Of a DNA stretch of 43,531 bases, positions 1 to 7,498 are shown piece after piece. Numbering within the stretch: position 1 is the stretch's first letter; every line of letters begins with the position of its first letter. Below the pieces are notes generated by a model. That model ran no database searches, was not told where the DNA came from, and was given only the letters and a program-made list of their open reading frames with translations. Made by a program: the position numbers and the translations under genes. Source of the stretch: Amazonocrinis nigriterrae CENA67 (lineage in GTDB: Bacteria > Cyanobacteriota > Cyanobacteriia > Cyanobacteriales > Nostocaceae); NCBI RefSeq assembly GCF_016056305.1, contig NZ_JAECZC010000046.1, positions 7,583 to 51,113 on the forward strand, in the 5' to 3' direction.

Positions 1-126
1 GGATGGGAAGCAAAGAACAAAACAACTATTCCCAATGCCCAATGCCCCATTCCCTAATGCCCCATTCCCAATTCCCAATTACCAATTCCCAATTACCAAT
101 TCCCTATTCCCTATTCCCAATCCCCA
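1..126. repeat. Heptamer short tandem repeats (STRR)
   Basis: Degenerate 7-nt units of the CCCAATG, CCAATTC and CCCTATT types run through this stretch. They match the short tandemly repeated sequences known from heterocystous cyanobacteria. The stretch happens to be open in one plus-strand frame, but the product would be only repeats of N, S, Q, P and I, so no gene is called. Confidence 0.75.
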
Positions 127-480
127 TTATGGCGGCGTATTTGCTTCTAGCCAGTATTCCACAAATGCCTTTATCGTCTTTTGTAGTTGCTGAGCATTCA
201 TCGGCTTGACTAGATAGCCATTTGCGCCCTTTTGGTAACAATATTCAATATCTCTAGGGTTAGATGATGTGGTAAAAACAACTATGGGAATTTCTTTCAA
301 ACTCCTGTCTTGCTTTATCCGCTCTAAAATGTCACGACCATCAATTCCTGGTAAATTGAGGTCTAGTAGGATCACTGAGGGGCGTGGTATTATAGCAGAA
401 CTGTTTGGAGCTTCGCCAATGCTTGGGCGATCGCTTTTCTGCTGACGGAGAAACTCTAAAACCTCATCCCCATTAGTACA
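127..480 (-). pseudogene. Response regulator receiver domain (Rcp1-like), 5' end missing
   Basis: The minus strand reads as the second half of a single-domain CheY/Rcp1-type receiver. It has the phosphoacceptor context LLDLNLPG, the switch Thr in VVFTTS and the conserved Lys in YLVKPMNA. Homology continues upstream of the first possible start (GTG at 375) as NGDEVLEFLRQQ, up to about position 480. It then stops abruptly, followed by an in-frame TAG a few codons further on. About 45-50 N-terminal residues are missing, including the acidic pair that binds Mg, and no usable start codon lies in the remaining homologous part. A stable, phosphorylatable receiver is therefore unlikely. The lost end abuts the equally truncated aldehyde dehydrogenase gene on the other strand, which points to a deletion joining two divergent genes. 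In the family such proteins take phosphate from a histidine kinase or phytochrome. Confidence 0.7.
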
Positions 481-494
481 GCGATGGTCAATGG

Positions 495-1946
495 TTGAAT
501 GCTACAGCGGGAACTATCCTAGAAAGCCGCAACCCTGCTTTGAGAGATGAAATCGTTGCTACTTTCCCTCGTTCCCAAGCTGATGATGTAGATAAAACAG
601 TAGCCGCAGCCCGCAAAGCCTATCATACTTGGCGCAAAGTTCCTGCACCAGCTAGAGCAGAATATGTATTTCGTGTTGGTGAATTATTACTCCAGCATAA
701 AGAAGAACTTGCTCAATTAATCAGTCGAGAAATGGGTAAACCCCTGACAGAGGCTAGGGGAGATGTACAAGAAGGCATTGATTGCGCTTTTTATAGTGCT
801 GGTGAAGGGCGGCGACTATTCGGACAAACTACACCTTCAGAAATGCCCAATAAATTTGCCATGACAGTACGAATGCCCATAGGTGTCTGTGCTTTAATTA
901 CTCCGTGGAATTTCCCGGTAGCAATTCCTTGCTGGAAAGCTATGCCGGCTTTGGTTTGCGGTAATACTGTGATTCTCAAACCCGCTGAAGATACGCCAGC
1001 TTGTGCAACTAAATTAATTGAGATTTTTGCAGCCGCAGGTTTACCACCAGGAGTAATTAACTTGGTGCATGGTGTGGGTGAAGAGGTAGGTAAAGCCTTG
1101 GTTGAACATCCAGATGTTGATTTGGTGTCTTTTACCGGTTCTTCAGAAACGGGTGCTTTTGTGGGCGCAACTTGCGGACGCACTCACAAGCGTGTCTGTC
1201 TGGAGATGGGCGGCAAAAATGCGCAGGTGGTGATGGAAGATGCTGACTTGGAACTAGCTTTAGATGGGGCAGTTTGGGGGGCTTTTGGTACTACTGGTCA
1301 GCGTTGTACAGCAACTAGCCGTTTAATTTTACATCGTGACATCAAAGAAAAATTTACTACTATGTTGCATCAGCGTACCAGTAAGTTACGCCTCGGTGCT
1401 GGCACTGACCCTGATACAGATATCGGCCCGATAATTAACGAAAGACAACTCCAACGGGTAAATCAATATTTGCATATTGCCCGTGAGGAAGGTGCAAAAG
1501 TGTTAATTGGTGGGGAAATTGCTAGTGAGGGTTCACTGAAACAAGGTAACTTCTTTCAACCGACAATTTTAGATGATGTCACCCCTGATATGCGCGTTGC
1601 CCGTGAGGAGATATTTGGGCCAGTGGTGGCATTAATTGAGGTTAGCTCTTTTGAGGAAGCGATCGCTATCCTCAACGACAGCAATTATGGTCTTTCCTCC
1701 TCAGTTTACACCCGCGATATCAACCGTGCTTTTACCGCCATGCGGGATATCGAAGCAGGAATCACCTACATTAATGGCCCTACTATTGGTGCTGAGGTAC
1801 ACTTGCCTTTTGGTGGTGTCAAACAAACTGGTAACGGACACCGTGAAGCTGGGACTACTGCCTTAGATGTATTTACTGAATGGAAAAGTGTTTACGTTGA
1901 CTTTTCAGGAAGTTTGCAACGCGCCCAAATTGACAACCGTTCATAA
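495..1946 (+). CDS. NAD(P)-dependent aldehyde dehydrogenase, N-terminally truncated
   Basis: This is an ALDH-superfamily enzyme oxidising an aldehyde to the carboxylate in the cytosol. It has the cofactor-binding region ALITPWNFP and ILKPAEDTP, FTGSSETG, the catalytic Glu237 in LEMGGKN, the nucleophile Cys271 in GQRCTATS and EEIFGP. The C-terminal HLPFGGVKQTGNGHREAG is typical of the 2,5-dioxovalerate/alpha-ketoglutaric semialdehyde and aminoadipic/succinic semialdehyde branches, so the substrate cannot be fixed. The only in-frame start after an upstream TAG (474-476) is a TTG at 495 without a Shine-Dalgarno. The same frame continues 5' as DGQW, a typical ALDH N-terminus, to position 483. About 15 residues and the native start are therefore lost at the junction with the response-regulator remnant. 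All catalytic residues remain. Expression and folding are uncertain. Confidence 0.85.
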   Translation: MNATAGTILESRNPALRDEIVATFPRSQADDVDKTVAAARKAYHTWRKVPAPARAEYVFRVGELLLQHKEELAQLISREMGKPLTEARGDVQEGIDCAFYSAGEGRRLFGQTTPSEMPNKFAMTVRMPIGVCALITPWNFPVAIPCWKAMPALVCGNTVILKPAEDTPACATKLIEIFAAAGLPPGVINLVHGVGEEVGKALVEHPDVDLVSFTGSSETGAFVGATCGRTHKRVCLEMGGKNAQVVMEDADLELALDGAVWGAFGTTGQRCTATSRLILHRDIKEKFTTMLHQRTSKLRLGAGTDPDTDIGPIINERQLQRVNQYLHIAREEGAKVLIGGEIASEGSLKQGNFFQPTILDDVTPDMRVAREEIFGPVVALIEVSSFEEAIAILNDSNYGLSSSVYTRDINRAFTAMRDIEAGITYINGPTIGAEVHLPFGGVKQTGNGHREAGTTALDVFTEWKSVYVDFSGSLQRAQIDNRS

Positions 1947-2101
1947 CTGATGAATGTTGACTGTCATTAGTTATGATCTCAATACAGAAAAGATAAGTAC
2001 TATAGAAGAAAACTACACCAAAGCTAATCAAAAACATTCTTGTTATCGACTTTCATAGAAGTTGATTTGACTATTAGCTAAATAACAATAGGAGGTGTAA
2101 C

Positions 2102-2467
2102 GTGACAATTACCCTGGATCATACTATAGTGCCTGCATACAACAAGGAAGCATCAGCACGCTTCTTTGCCCAAATCTTTGGTTTAAAGTCTGGAACTCAT
2201 GGCGAACACTTCGCTACTGTAAATGTCAATGATACCCTAACCCTTGCTTTTGCGGATTATAAAACAGTTGACCCCCATCATTATGCATTTCATGTCAGTG
2301 ATGAGGAATTCGATGCAATTTTCGCACGAGTTAAAAAAGCAGGTCTAGAATACAGCAGTGACCCCATGCATCGAAATAAAGGTGAGATTAGTCATAGAAA
2401 CGGCGGTCGTGCTTTTTATTTCTATGACATTGACGGTCATAATATGGAAGTTCTCACTCGTGTGTAG
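2102..2467 (+). CDS. VOC-superfamily (glyoxalase/dioxygenase-like) protein
   Basis: This 121-residue single-domain vicinal-oxygen-chelate protein starts at GTG, seven bases after a strong AGGAGGTG-like ribosome site. The pattern LDHTIV near the N-terminus, HYAFHVSD in the middle and FYFYDIDGHNMEVLT at the end supplies the His, His and Glu normally used to bind the divalent metal. Family members include glyoxalase I, extradiol dioxygenases, bleomycin/fosfomycin-resistance proteins and epimerases. The sequence does not say which chemistry applies. It is probably monocistronic: 155 bp separates it from the dehydrogenase, and a hairpin follows before the convergent MltA-like gene. Confidence 0.8.
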   Translation: MTITLDHTIVPAYNKEASARFFAQIFGLKSGTHGEHFATVNVNDTLTLAFADYKTVDPHHYAFHVSDEEFDAIFARVKKAGLEYSSDPMHRNKGEISHRNGGRAFYFYDIDGHNMEVLTRV

Positions 2468-2519
2468 AGAATTGGGTTGAGTTGATGAATGATGACTAGT
2501 GTATGAAACCTCTTTGTGT

Positions 2520-2548
2520 CTTTGTGGTAAAAATCTTAAACCACAAAG
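2520..2548. terminator. Hairpin between convergent genes
   Basis: CTTTGTGGT at 2520-2528 pairs perfectly (9 bp) with ACCACAAAG at 2540-2548 around an 11-nt loop. The arms are built from the CTTTGTG/CACAAAG repeat motif that is dispersed in this window. The position between two convergent genes suits a bidirectional terminator, but there is no clean T-run. Confidence 0.4.
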
Positions 2549-2592
2549 GCACTAAGGCACAAAGTATTATTAAAAATAACCTTTTAGCTTTT

Positions 2593-3960
2593 TCACTTTT
2601 TGACTAAAATGTAGGCTGTGGCATATTCAGGTAATTGGCTAATATGCTGCCCAAAATCATTTTTATCTTGAAAAATACCTGCTAAAAAATCGAGTTGATG
2701 AAGATTGGGTAAAAATGCTCCACCTGTATCTGCAATCACTCCCATTTGCAAGCGTTTACGACTACCTTGAGTATTTTCAAGCACAATCACTTTACCTAAT
2801 CCAATATTTAGCACATCTCCAGCAAAAGTTACTCCTGGCTTAATAGAAATTTTTGCATCTATCTTATATCCATAACCTTTAATGGCATCAACTTGTCTAA
2901 AATACCAATAACGCTTTTGTGCTGTCGCTTTGACTCCGCGAACGTAAGACATGCCATTATTTCTATCTACGTTGAAAAATGCTTTAGAACCATCTGTGAA
3001 ATTAATTAGGATTGTTCCCTCCATGAGTGCTTCTTCTAAACCATTGCGTGTTAAATAAGCAAGGGCTTGGACTTTACCAAATTCTTTACCACCTGGTTCG
3101 TAAATACCTGATAAAACATCTTGTTTGGTATATCTGGTGTAAAATTTATCAGTATTGGCGTTTTCTTTTAAACTATAGATTGGTGTGTTAAATTTAGCGG
3201 TTTTTTTGCGAGAACCTGGATGAGTAAATACAGCATATTTAGTAATTCGTAATCTCTCTTGCTTGCGATTGCTTGGGTTATAAGCAGACCATTTGATTAC
3301 TCGAAAATTACTGTTGATGAAATTAGGGTCTTGTAAACGAGTCACTCGATGATTGGCAATATCCTCTTGTAAGGTAGCAATCATGAAATCCAAGGTGTTG
3401 AGCATGTCTTGGACTGACACTCCTTGAGTACCAAGAAGCCCTTTACGTAGAACATCTGGGTCTTCTGAAGAATAGTTTTGGAAATATTGTCTAGTATTGA
3501 CAAGAACAGTTAATAAATCTGTTTGATTAAAATTAACCTTAGTGGTTGGTAGTTTTCCTGAAGTTAAGATCTTACTACCACTAATGCTATATTTATAGTT
3601 TTGCCATTCATCGATGACTGGATAAGTTACAGGTACTGATGCTGTATATTTATTAGATATCGGTGTATTTTGCTTATTTATAGTGTCATCAGATGTTTTT
3701 TGGGCAGTCAAAAAATTGGGAATACTTGTGGTTATCCTAGGTGATTGTGTTGAAGTTAAGGCAAAGTTTGATTGAGGGGTGTTGGAGTTCTCCTGCTGAG
3801 TAAAGGATAAATTCTCTATAGCTTGATTTTGTTGGGCTAGCTGTTTATTTTTTGTCTGACTATTATTATATAGAGAGTTACAGCCACTGGCTAAACTAAC
3901 AGTGAATAAGGTAGCAATACCTAGTGTGAGGCGGATTTTTGGGTTAAATTGCTTGCTCAT
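2593..3960 (-). CDS. MltA-like lytic transglycosylase lipoprotein
   Basis: The N-terminal hydrophobic segment ends in the lipobox LASGC (Cys27), so this is probably a lipoprotein exported to the cell envelope. After a Gln/Asn/Ser-rich linker (about 28-120), the middle matches the MltA domain pattern (KTAKFNTPIYSL, YTRYTKQDVLSGI, ILINFTDGS). The C-terminus holds a 3D-type segment with ADTGG (Asp411) followed by QLDFLAGIF. Asp in DTGG is the catalytic residue of MltA, which cleaves the MurNAc-GlcNAc bond to give 1,6-anhydro-muropeptides. At 455 residues it is longer than E. coli MltA because of the linker. It is transcribed alone, divergent from the aminotransferase gene across 550 bp. Confidence 0.75.
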   Translation of the reverse strand: MSKQFNPKIRLTLGIATLFTVSLASGCNSLYNNSQTKNKQLAQQNQAIENLSFTQQENSNTPQSNFALTSTQSPRITTSIPNFLTAQKTSDDTINKQNTPISNKYTASVPVTYPVIDEWQNYKYSISGSKILTSGKLPTTKVNFNQTDLLTVLVNTRQYFQNYSSEDPDVLRKGLLGTQGVSVQDMLNTLDFMIATLQEDIANHRVTRLQDPNFINSNFRVIKWSAYNPSNRKQERLRITKYAVFTHPGSRKKTAKFNTPIYSLKENANTDKFYTRYTKQDVLSGIYEPGGKEFGKVQALAYLTRNGLEEALMEGTILINFTDGSKAFFNVDRNNGMSYVRGVKATAQKRYWYFRQVDAIKGYGYKIDAKISIKPGVTFAGDVLNIGLGKVIVLENTQGSRKRLQMGVIADTGGAFLPNLHQLDFLAGIFQDKNDFGQHISQLPEYATAYILVKK

Positions 3961-4510
3961 AAGTGGAAAAAGAAATTTCTGATGATTGCTAATAATTACA
4001 CGTGCTTAATATCTGAACGATACTAACTTGACAATGGGTCAACCATGTATACAATTGGGCATAGTACCTCGTCCAGTTATAGGGGGCAAACCAGCCTAAG
4101 AGTGCATTATACTCCTGCACCCCTAATTAGTTGTGTATTTTTGAGTTTTGCATTGAGGACGGGGAGTGAGGAGTGGTGTAGTTTAATTCACTGAAAATAT
4201 CTCTCAATCAGGATGACAAAAACCTGTACCTTCTATAGCAGCAAAATCAATCGCAAATTCTGAAATTAAAAAGATTATCTTTCTCCCTGAACAACTTAAA
4301 CACTCAGTAATAGCAAAGCTATGCAACTTTTTTGCTCAATCTTTACTTAAGATTCATGAACAATTGGCGTAGCTTTCCCAAATTAGCCGTACAAGTTGTG
4401 ATTTTTCTGTCAATCTATAAATCTTACATAAATAGAATCAAATGTTACTGTAAGCACTCGTATCTGACAGTTTAATCATCAATAATAATTTGACAAAGAT
4501 GTAAAAAAAC
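3961..4510. other. 550-bp divergent intergenic region
   Basis: This non-coding region lies between the MltA-like gene (minus) and the aminotransferase gene (plus) and should hold both promoters. It is AT-rich near the aminotransferase start. A sequence GTA-N8-TAT at 4450-4463, followed about 19 bases later by TAATAAT, resembles an NtcA-dependent promoter (consensus GTA-N8-TAC), but the last base of the site is wrong. No small gene or stable hairpin was recognised. Confidence 0.4.
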
Positions 4511-5827
4511 ATGTTAAGTATCCCAATTAACTTACCTTTACCTAGTGCGCCTCGCTTGGTTACATCTTTACCTGGGCCTCGCGCTAAAGCAATTGTAGAA
4601 CGCGATCGCGCTGTCACTTCTCCTTCTTACACCCGTGACTACCCTCTAGTTGTGGCTCGCGGTGAAGGTTGTATGGTGGAAGATGTGGATGGTAATGTAT
4701 TTCTTGATATGACAGCGGGTATTGCTGTCACCGCCACCGGACACGCCCACCCGGAAGTTGTCAGGGCTATTCAAGAACAGTCGGCGCGGCTGTTGCACAT
4801 GTCGGGGACTGATTTTTATTATGAGCCGATGGTGGAATTAGCGGAACAATTAGCTATCCGCGCCCCTTTTCCTAGAGGTAAAACTGAATTCCCCGCCAGG
4901 GTATTTTTCACCAACTCCGGGGCTGAGTCTAACGAAGGAGCCATCAAACTAGCTCGATACTACACCAAGCGATCGCTAATTGTGGCCTTTTTAGGAGCAT
5001 TCCACGGACGTACCTATGGTGCAATGTCTCTCACTGGTTCTAAAGCAGTGCAGCGGGCTAACTTTGGGCCTTTGGTTCCTGGGGTGACTCACATACCCTA
5101 CGGCACTCACGCCAGCCTAGATTATTTAGAAAAAACTTTATTTACGACCATCTTACCACCCCATGAAGTAGCAGCGATCGTAGTTGAACCAATTCAAGGA
5201 GAAGGCGGTTACATCGTCCCTGAAGACGGTTTTTTGCAGAGAATTCGGGAAATATGCGATCGCTATGGCATTCTGATGGTAGTCGATGAAGTGCAAGCCG
5301 GCATGGGGCGTACAGGTCGCTTGTTTGCCATCGAACATTGGGGTGTGAAGCCTGATATTATTACCACTGCCAAAGGTATCGCCAGTGGACTGCCTTTAGG
5401 GGCTATTCTCTCCCGCCCTGAGTTAATGACTTGGCCTCCTGGTGCCCACGCTACCACATTTGGCGGAAATCCTGTAGCTTGTGCTGCTGGTATTGCCACT
5501 ATACGGCTATTAGAAAGCGGTTTGATGGCGAATGCTATCCGCATGGGAGAATTATTACAAGCTGGTCTTACCGAGTTGCATGAGAAATTTCCCTGTATAT
5601 CCCTACCAAGAGGTAAGGGTTTGATGGTGGCGGTGGATTTATTGGATGCAGAAGGCAATTATGATCATAAATTGCGCGATCGTATTATCCAAGAAGCTTT
5701 CTCGCGCGGTTTATTATTACTTGGTTGCGGTAAGGCTGCAATTCGTTTTTGTCCGCCTTTAGTTATTAACAGTGAGCAAGTTCAGACTGCGTTAGATATT
5801 ATCTCTGATGTAGTCAAAATTGTTTAA
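4511..5827 (+). CDS. Class III PLP aminotransferase (ArgD/ornithine/GABA type)
   Basis: This fold-type I class III aminotransferase has 438 residues. Family marks are GIAVTATGHAHPEVV, FFTNSGAESNEGAIKLAR, AFHGRTYGAMSLT, the Asp of VVDEVQAGMGRTG and the PLP lysine Lys288 in TTAKGIASGLPLGA, with TTFGGNPVACAAG near the end. The N-terminal SLPGPRAKAIVERD and YPLVVARGEG are closest in style to the ornithine/GABA/lysine-type aminotransferases of archaea and deep-branching bacteria rather than to the short biosynthetic ArgD. It transfers an omega- or delta-amino group (acetylornithine, ornithine, GABA or lysine) to 2-oxoglutarate, and the exact donor is open. The ATG has no clear Shine-Dalgarno. The DUF1338 gene follows 79 bp downstream in the same direction, beyond a hairpin. 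Confidence 0.85.
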   Translation: MLSIPINLPLPSAPRLVTSLPGPRAKAIVERDRAVTSPSYTRDYPLVVARGEGCMVEDVDGNVFLDMTAGIAVTATGHAHPEVVRAIQEQSARLLHMSGTDFYYEPMVELAEQLAIRAPFPRGKTEFPARVFFTNSGAESNEGAIKLARYYTKRSLIVAFLGAFHGRTYGAMSLTGSKAVQRANFGPLVPGVTHIPYGTHASLDYLEKTLFTTILPPHEVAAIVVEPIQGEGGYIVPEDGFLQRIREICDRYGILMVVDEVQAGMGRTGRLFAIEHWGVKPDIITTAKGIASGLPLGAILSRPELMTWPPGAHATTFGGNPVACAAGIATIRLLESGLMANAIRMGELLQAGLTELHEKFPCISLPRGKGLMVAVDLLDAEGNYDHKLRDRIIQEAFSRGLLLLGCGKAAIRFCPPLVINSEQVQTALDIISDVVKIV

Positions 5828-5848
5828 ATCTCACGCAAAGGCGCAAAG

Positions 5849-5878
5849 ACGCAAAGAGGTTGCTTTGTATCTTTGCGT
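5849..5878. terminator. ACGCAAAGA hairpin after the aminotransferase gene
   Basis: ACGCAAAGA (5849-5857) pairs with TCTTTGCGT (5870-5878), followed by AAAAATT. It is preceded by two further CGCAAAG copies, so it belongs to a dispersed CGCAAAG repeat family. It could terminate or attenuate transcription between the two genes. Confidence 0.4.
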
Positions 5879-5906
5879 AAAAATTAAGGATTAAGGTTTG
5901 ATATTT

Positions 5907-6809
5907 ATGTCTTCTGAATCTGTCGGTTATTTATGGGATTTACTTTGGCAAGAATACAGTGCTAGAGTCAGTTATGTCTGCACATATCAGCAAATGATTA
6001 CTACTGCGGGTGGAACTGTTGTTAATGATCATATTGCTTTTCGGTCTTTGCGTCTAACAGCTGATAGTCCGCAAGGAGAAATTAATTTAGGTATTAATTA
6101 TCTTGAACCAGTTGTCAAATTTTTTGGTTATGAAGCAGTTGGGGAGTATTTTTTTCCTGAGACTCATCTTTATGCTCGCCACTACCGCCATCCACAGCAA
6201 GAGGAATTTGATTTACCCAAACTGTTTATTAGTGAATTAATTGTGGATGAATTACCCCCGAATACTATAAAACTTATTCATCAAACAATAGCAAATGCTA
6301 ATTTAATTAAGTTTAGGCCAGAGCTATTTCTAGCTAACCTAAATTTTAGCGATATCAAAAAAATCTTTACTCGCCCTTGGCAACCTCCTCTGCGTTTTGT
6401 TGTAGAAGAGGTGAATAAAGTTACTCAATATGGTGCTTGGGTGCTGCTGCATGGTTATGCTGTAAACCACTTTACAGGCTACGTTAATCGTCAGAATACT
6501 CCACAGTATCCAGATATAGATACTACTGTCCGTGGTTTAGCTAATTTGGGTGTGCCGATGAAAGCTGAAATAGAAGGTAATATCAACTGTGGTTTGCGTC
6601 AAACGGCAACTCAAGCAGTTACAGAAATGGTAACAGTAATAGATGATAGCAATAGTACAGAGATTCAAATTCCTTGGACTTACGCTTACTATGAAATTGC
6701 CCAGCGCTACATGATAGAAATGGAACCTGGAAAACAAGAACTTTTTGATGCTTTTTTAGGAAACAATGCTCAACAATTGTTTGAAATGACTCGGCTGTCT
6801 AGAAAATAG
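5907..6809 (+). CDS. DUF1338 protein, 2-oxoadipate dioxygenase/decarboxylase (HglS) family
   Basis: The protein has the DUF1338 signature: NDHIAFRSLR near residue 45, the YARHYRHP region, a conserved GYAVNHFTGYV block and the C-terminal YEIAQRYMIEM. His and Glu residues in these blocks supply the iron site in the family. Characterised members (bacterial HglS and plant relatives) convert 2-oxoadipate with O2 to D-2-hydroxyglutarate and CO2 in lysine breakdown. This one has about 300 residues, shorter than the roughly 460-residue Pseudomonas form, so function is assigned by family only. ATG at 5907 is chosen over an upstream in-frame TTG (5898) because AAGG lies just before it. The neighbouring aminotransferase and dehydrogenase would suit a lysine-degrading role. 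Confidence 0.75.
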   Translation: MSSESVGYLWDLLWQEYSARVSYVCTYQQMITTAGGTVVNDHIAFRSLRLTADSPQGEINLGINYLEPVVKFFGYEAVGEYFFPETHLYARHYRHPQQEEFDLPKLFISELIVDELPPNTIKLIHQTIANANLIKFRPELFLANLNFSDIKKIFTRPWQPPLRFVVEEVNKVTQYGAWVLLHGYAVNHFTGYVNRQNTPQYPDIDTTVRGLANLGVPMKAEIEGNINCGLRQTATQAVTEMVTVIDDSNSTEIQIPWTYAYYEIAQRYMIEMEPGKQELFDAFLGNNAQQLFEMTRLSRK

Positions 6810-6867
6810 TTTTGAGTTGGGAGCAAATTGAAAAAAGCTCCTTTTCTGGTTAACGTGAATTTGATTT

Positions 6868-7014
6868 AACGTGAGTTCGATGAACCTCTCCTTCCCGGCT
6901 TCCTTCTGCTTTTAGGAGAGTGAGGAGAAACGAAGAAATCAAGGTTTAACTCCCCTCTCCTCGTAGGAGAGGGGTCGGGGGAGAGGTCAAAACAGGGCTT
7001 GTCAAACTCACGTT
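6868..7014. repeat. MITE-like element with AACGTGAGTT ends
   Basis: AACGTGAGTTCGA at 6868-6880 and its near-perfect complement at 7002-7014 (12 of 13) bound a 147-bp non-coding segment. Inside is a perfect 10-bp hairpin (arms 6952-6961 and 6965-6974, loop CGT) of CCCCTCTCCT. No transposase is present, as in miniature inverted-repeat elements. It lies between convergent genes and may also act as a terminator. Confidence 0.5.
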
Positions 7015-7084
7015 GATTTACCTCTCTCCCACCCTTCTTTGCTTCGGAGAAGGGCTTAAATAAGTCAGGAAAACGGAAAGTATT

Positions 7085-7498
7085 TTACTTCAAAGCTGCC
7101 AAAGTTTGGCGTCCAATAATTCCATCTGCTCTTAGCTTTTTAGACTGTTGGAATTTGATTACTGCTTCTCGTGTCTGATTATCAAAAACACCATTCACAG
7201 TTCCCGTGTAAAATCCTTGCTGCTTTAAAGAATTTTGAGCCACTTTGACTGACTCTCCCTTACTGCCAATTCTTAAGACAGTACTATGGTTTGCTATGGC
7301 TCTAGTTTTTTTCGTAACATGAGCGCTTTTTATGACATTAGGCTTTTTCATGCTTTCGCCTGGCTGGCTAGCTTGAGAAACTTTGACAGCACTAGCAGTG
7401 TTCTGAGTTTTATTAGGAGTTTTAGAGTAAGCAGGTAAAACAGTAACCAGAGTTAATGCAGGGATCAAAGCAAGTACTTTCCAATTCATGTTCATCAT
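7085..7498 (-). CDS. Secreted peptidoglycan-binding domain protein
   Basis: This 137-residue protein begins with a signal peptide (hydrophobic core WKVLALIPALTLVTVL, probable cleavage after YS or AYS). A basic, low-complexity linker follows to about residue 70. The C-terminal 65 residues form one PG_binding_1 domain (LRIGSKGESVKVAQNSLKQQ, FYTGTVNGVFDNQTREAV, LRADGIIGRQTLAAL). Such domains bind peptidoglycan stem peptides. No catalytic domain is attached, so it may anchor or signal at the wall. It is transcribed alone, facing the DUF1338 gene. Confidence 0.8.
   Translation of the reverse strand: MMNMNWKVLALIPALTLVTVLPAYSKTPNKTQNTASAVKVSQASQPGESMKKPNVIKSAHVTKKTRAIANHSTVLRIGSKGESVKVAQNSLKQQGFYTGTVNGVFDNQTREAVIKFQQSKKLRADGIIGRQTLAALK

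Noticed and set aside
3-209. Plus-strand 68-codon open frame
   Set aside because: It consists of heptamer repeats translated into N/S/Q/P/I strings and overlaps the response-regulator remnant.
791-1183. 130-codon frame antisense to the aldehyde dehydrogenase gene
   Set aside because: Shadow of a strongly conserved gene; no ribosome site or recognised domain. The same applies to antisense frames at 5263-5658, 33305-33652 and 35602-35970.
4450-4463. NtcA-like box upstream of the class III aminotransferase
   Set aside because: GTA-N8-TAT lacks the final C of the consensus and the -10 spacing is slightly short; kept only as a remark.
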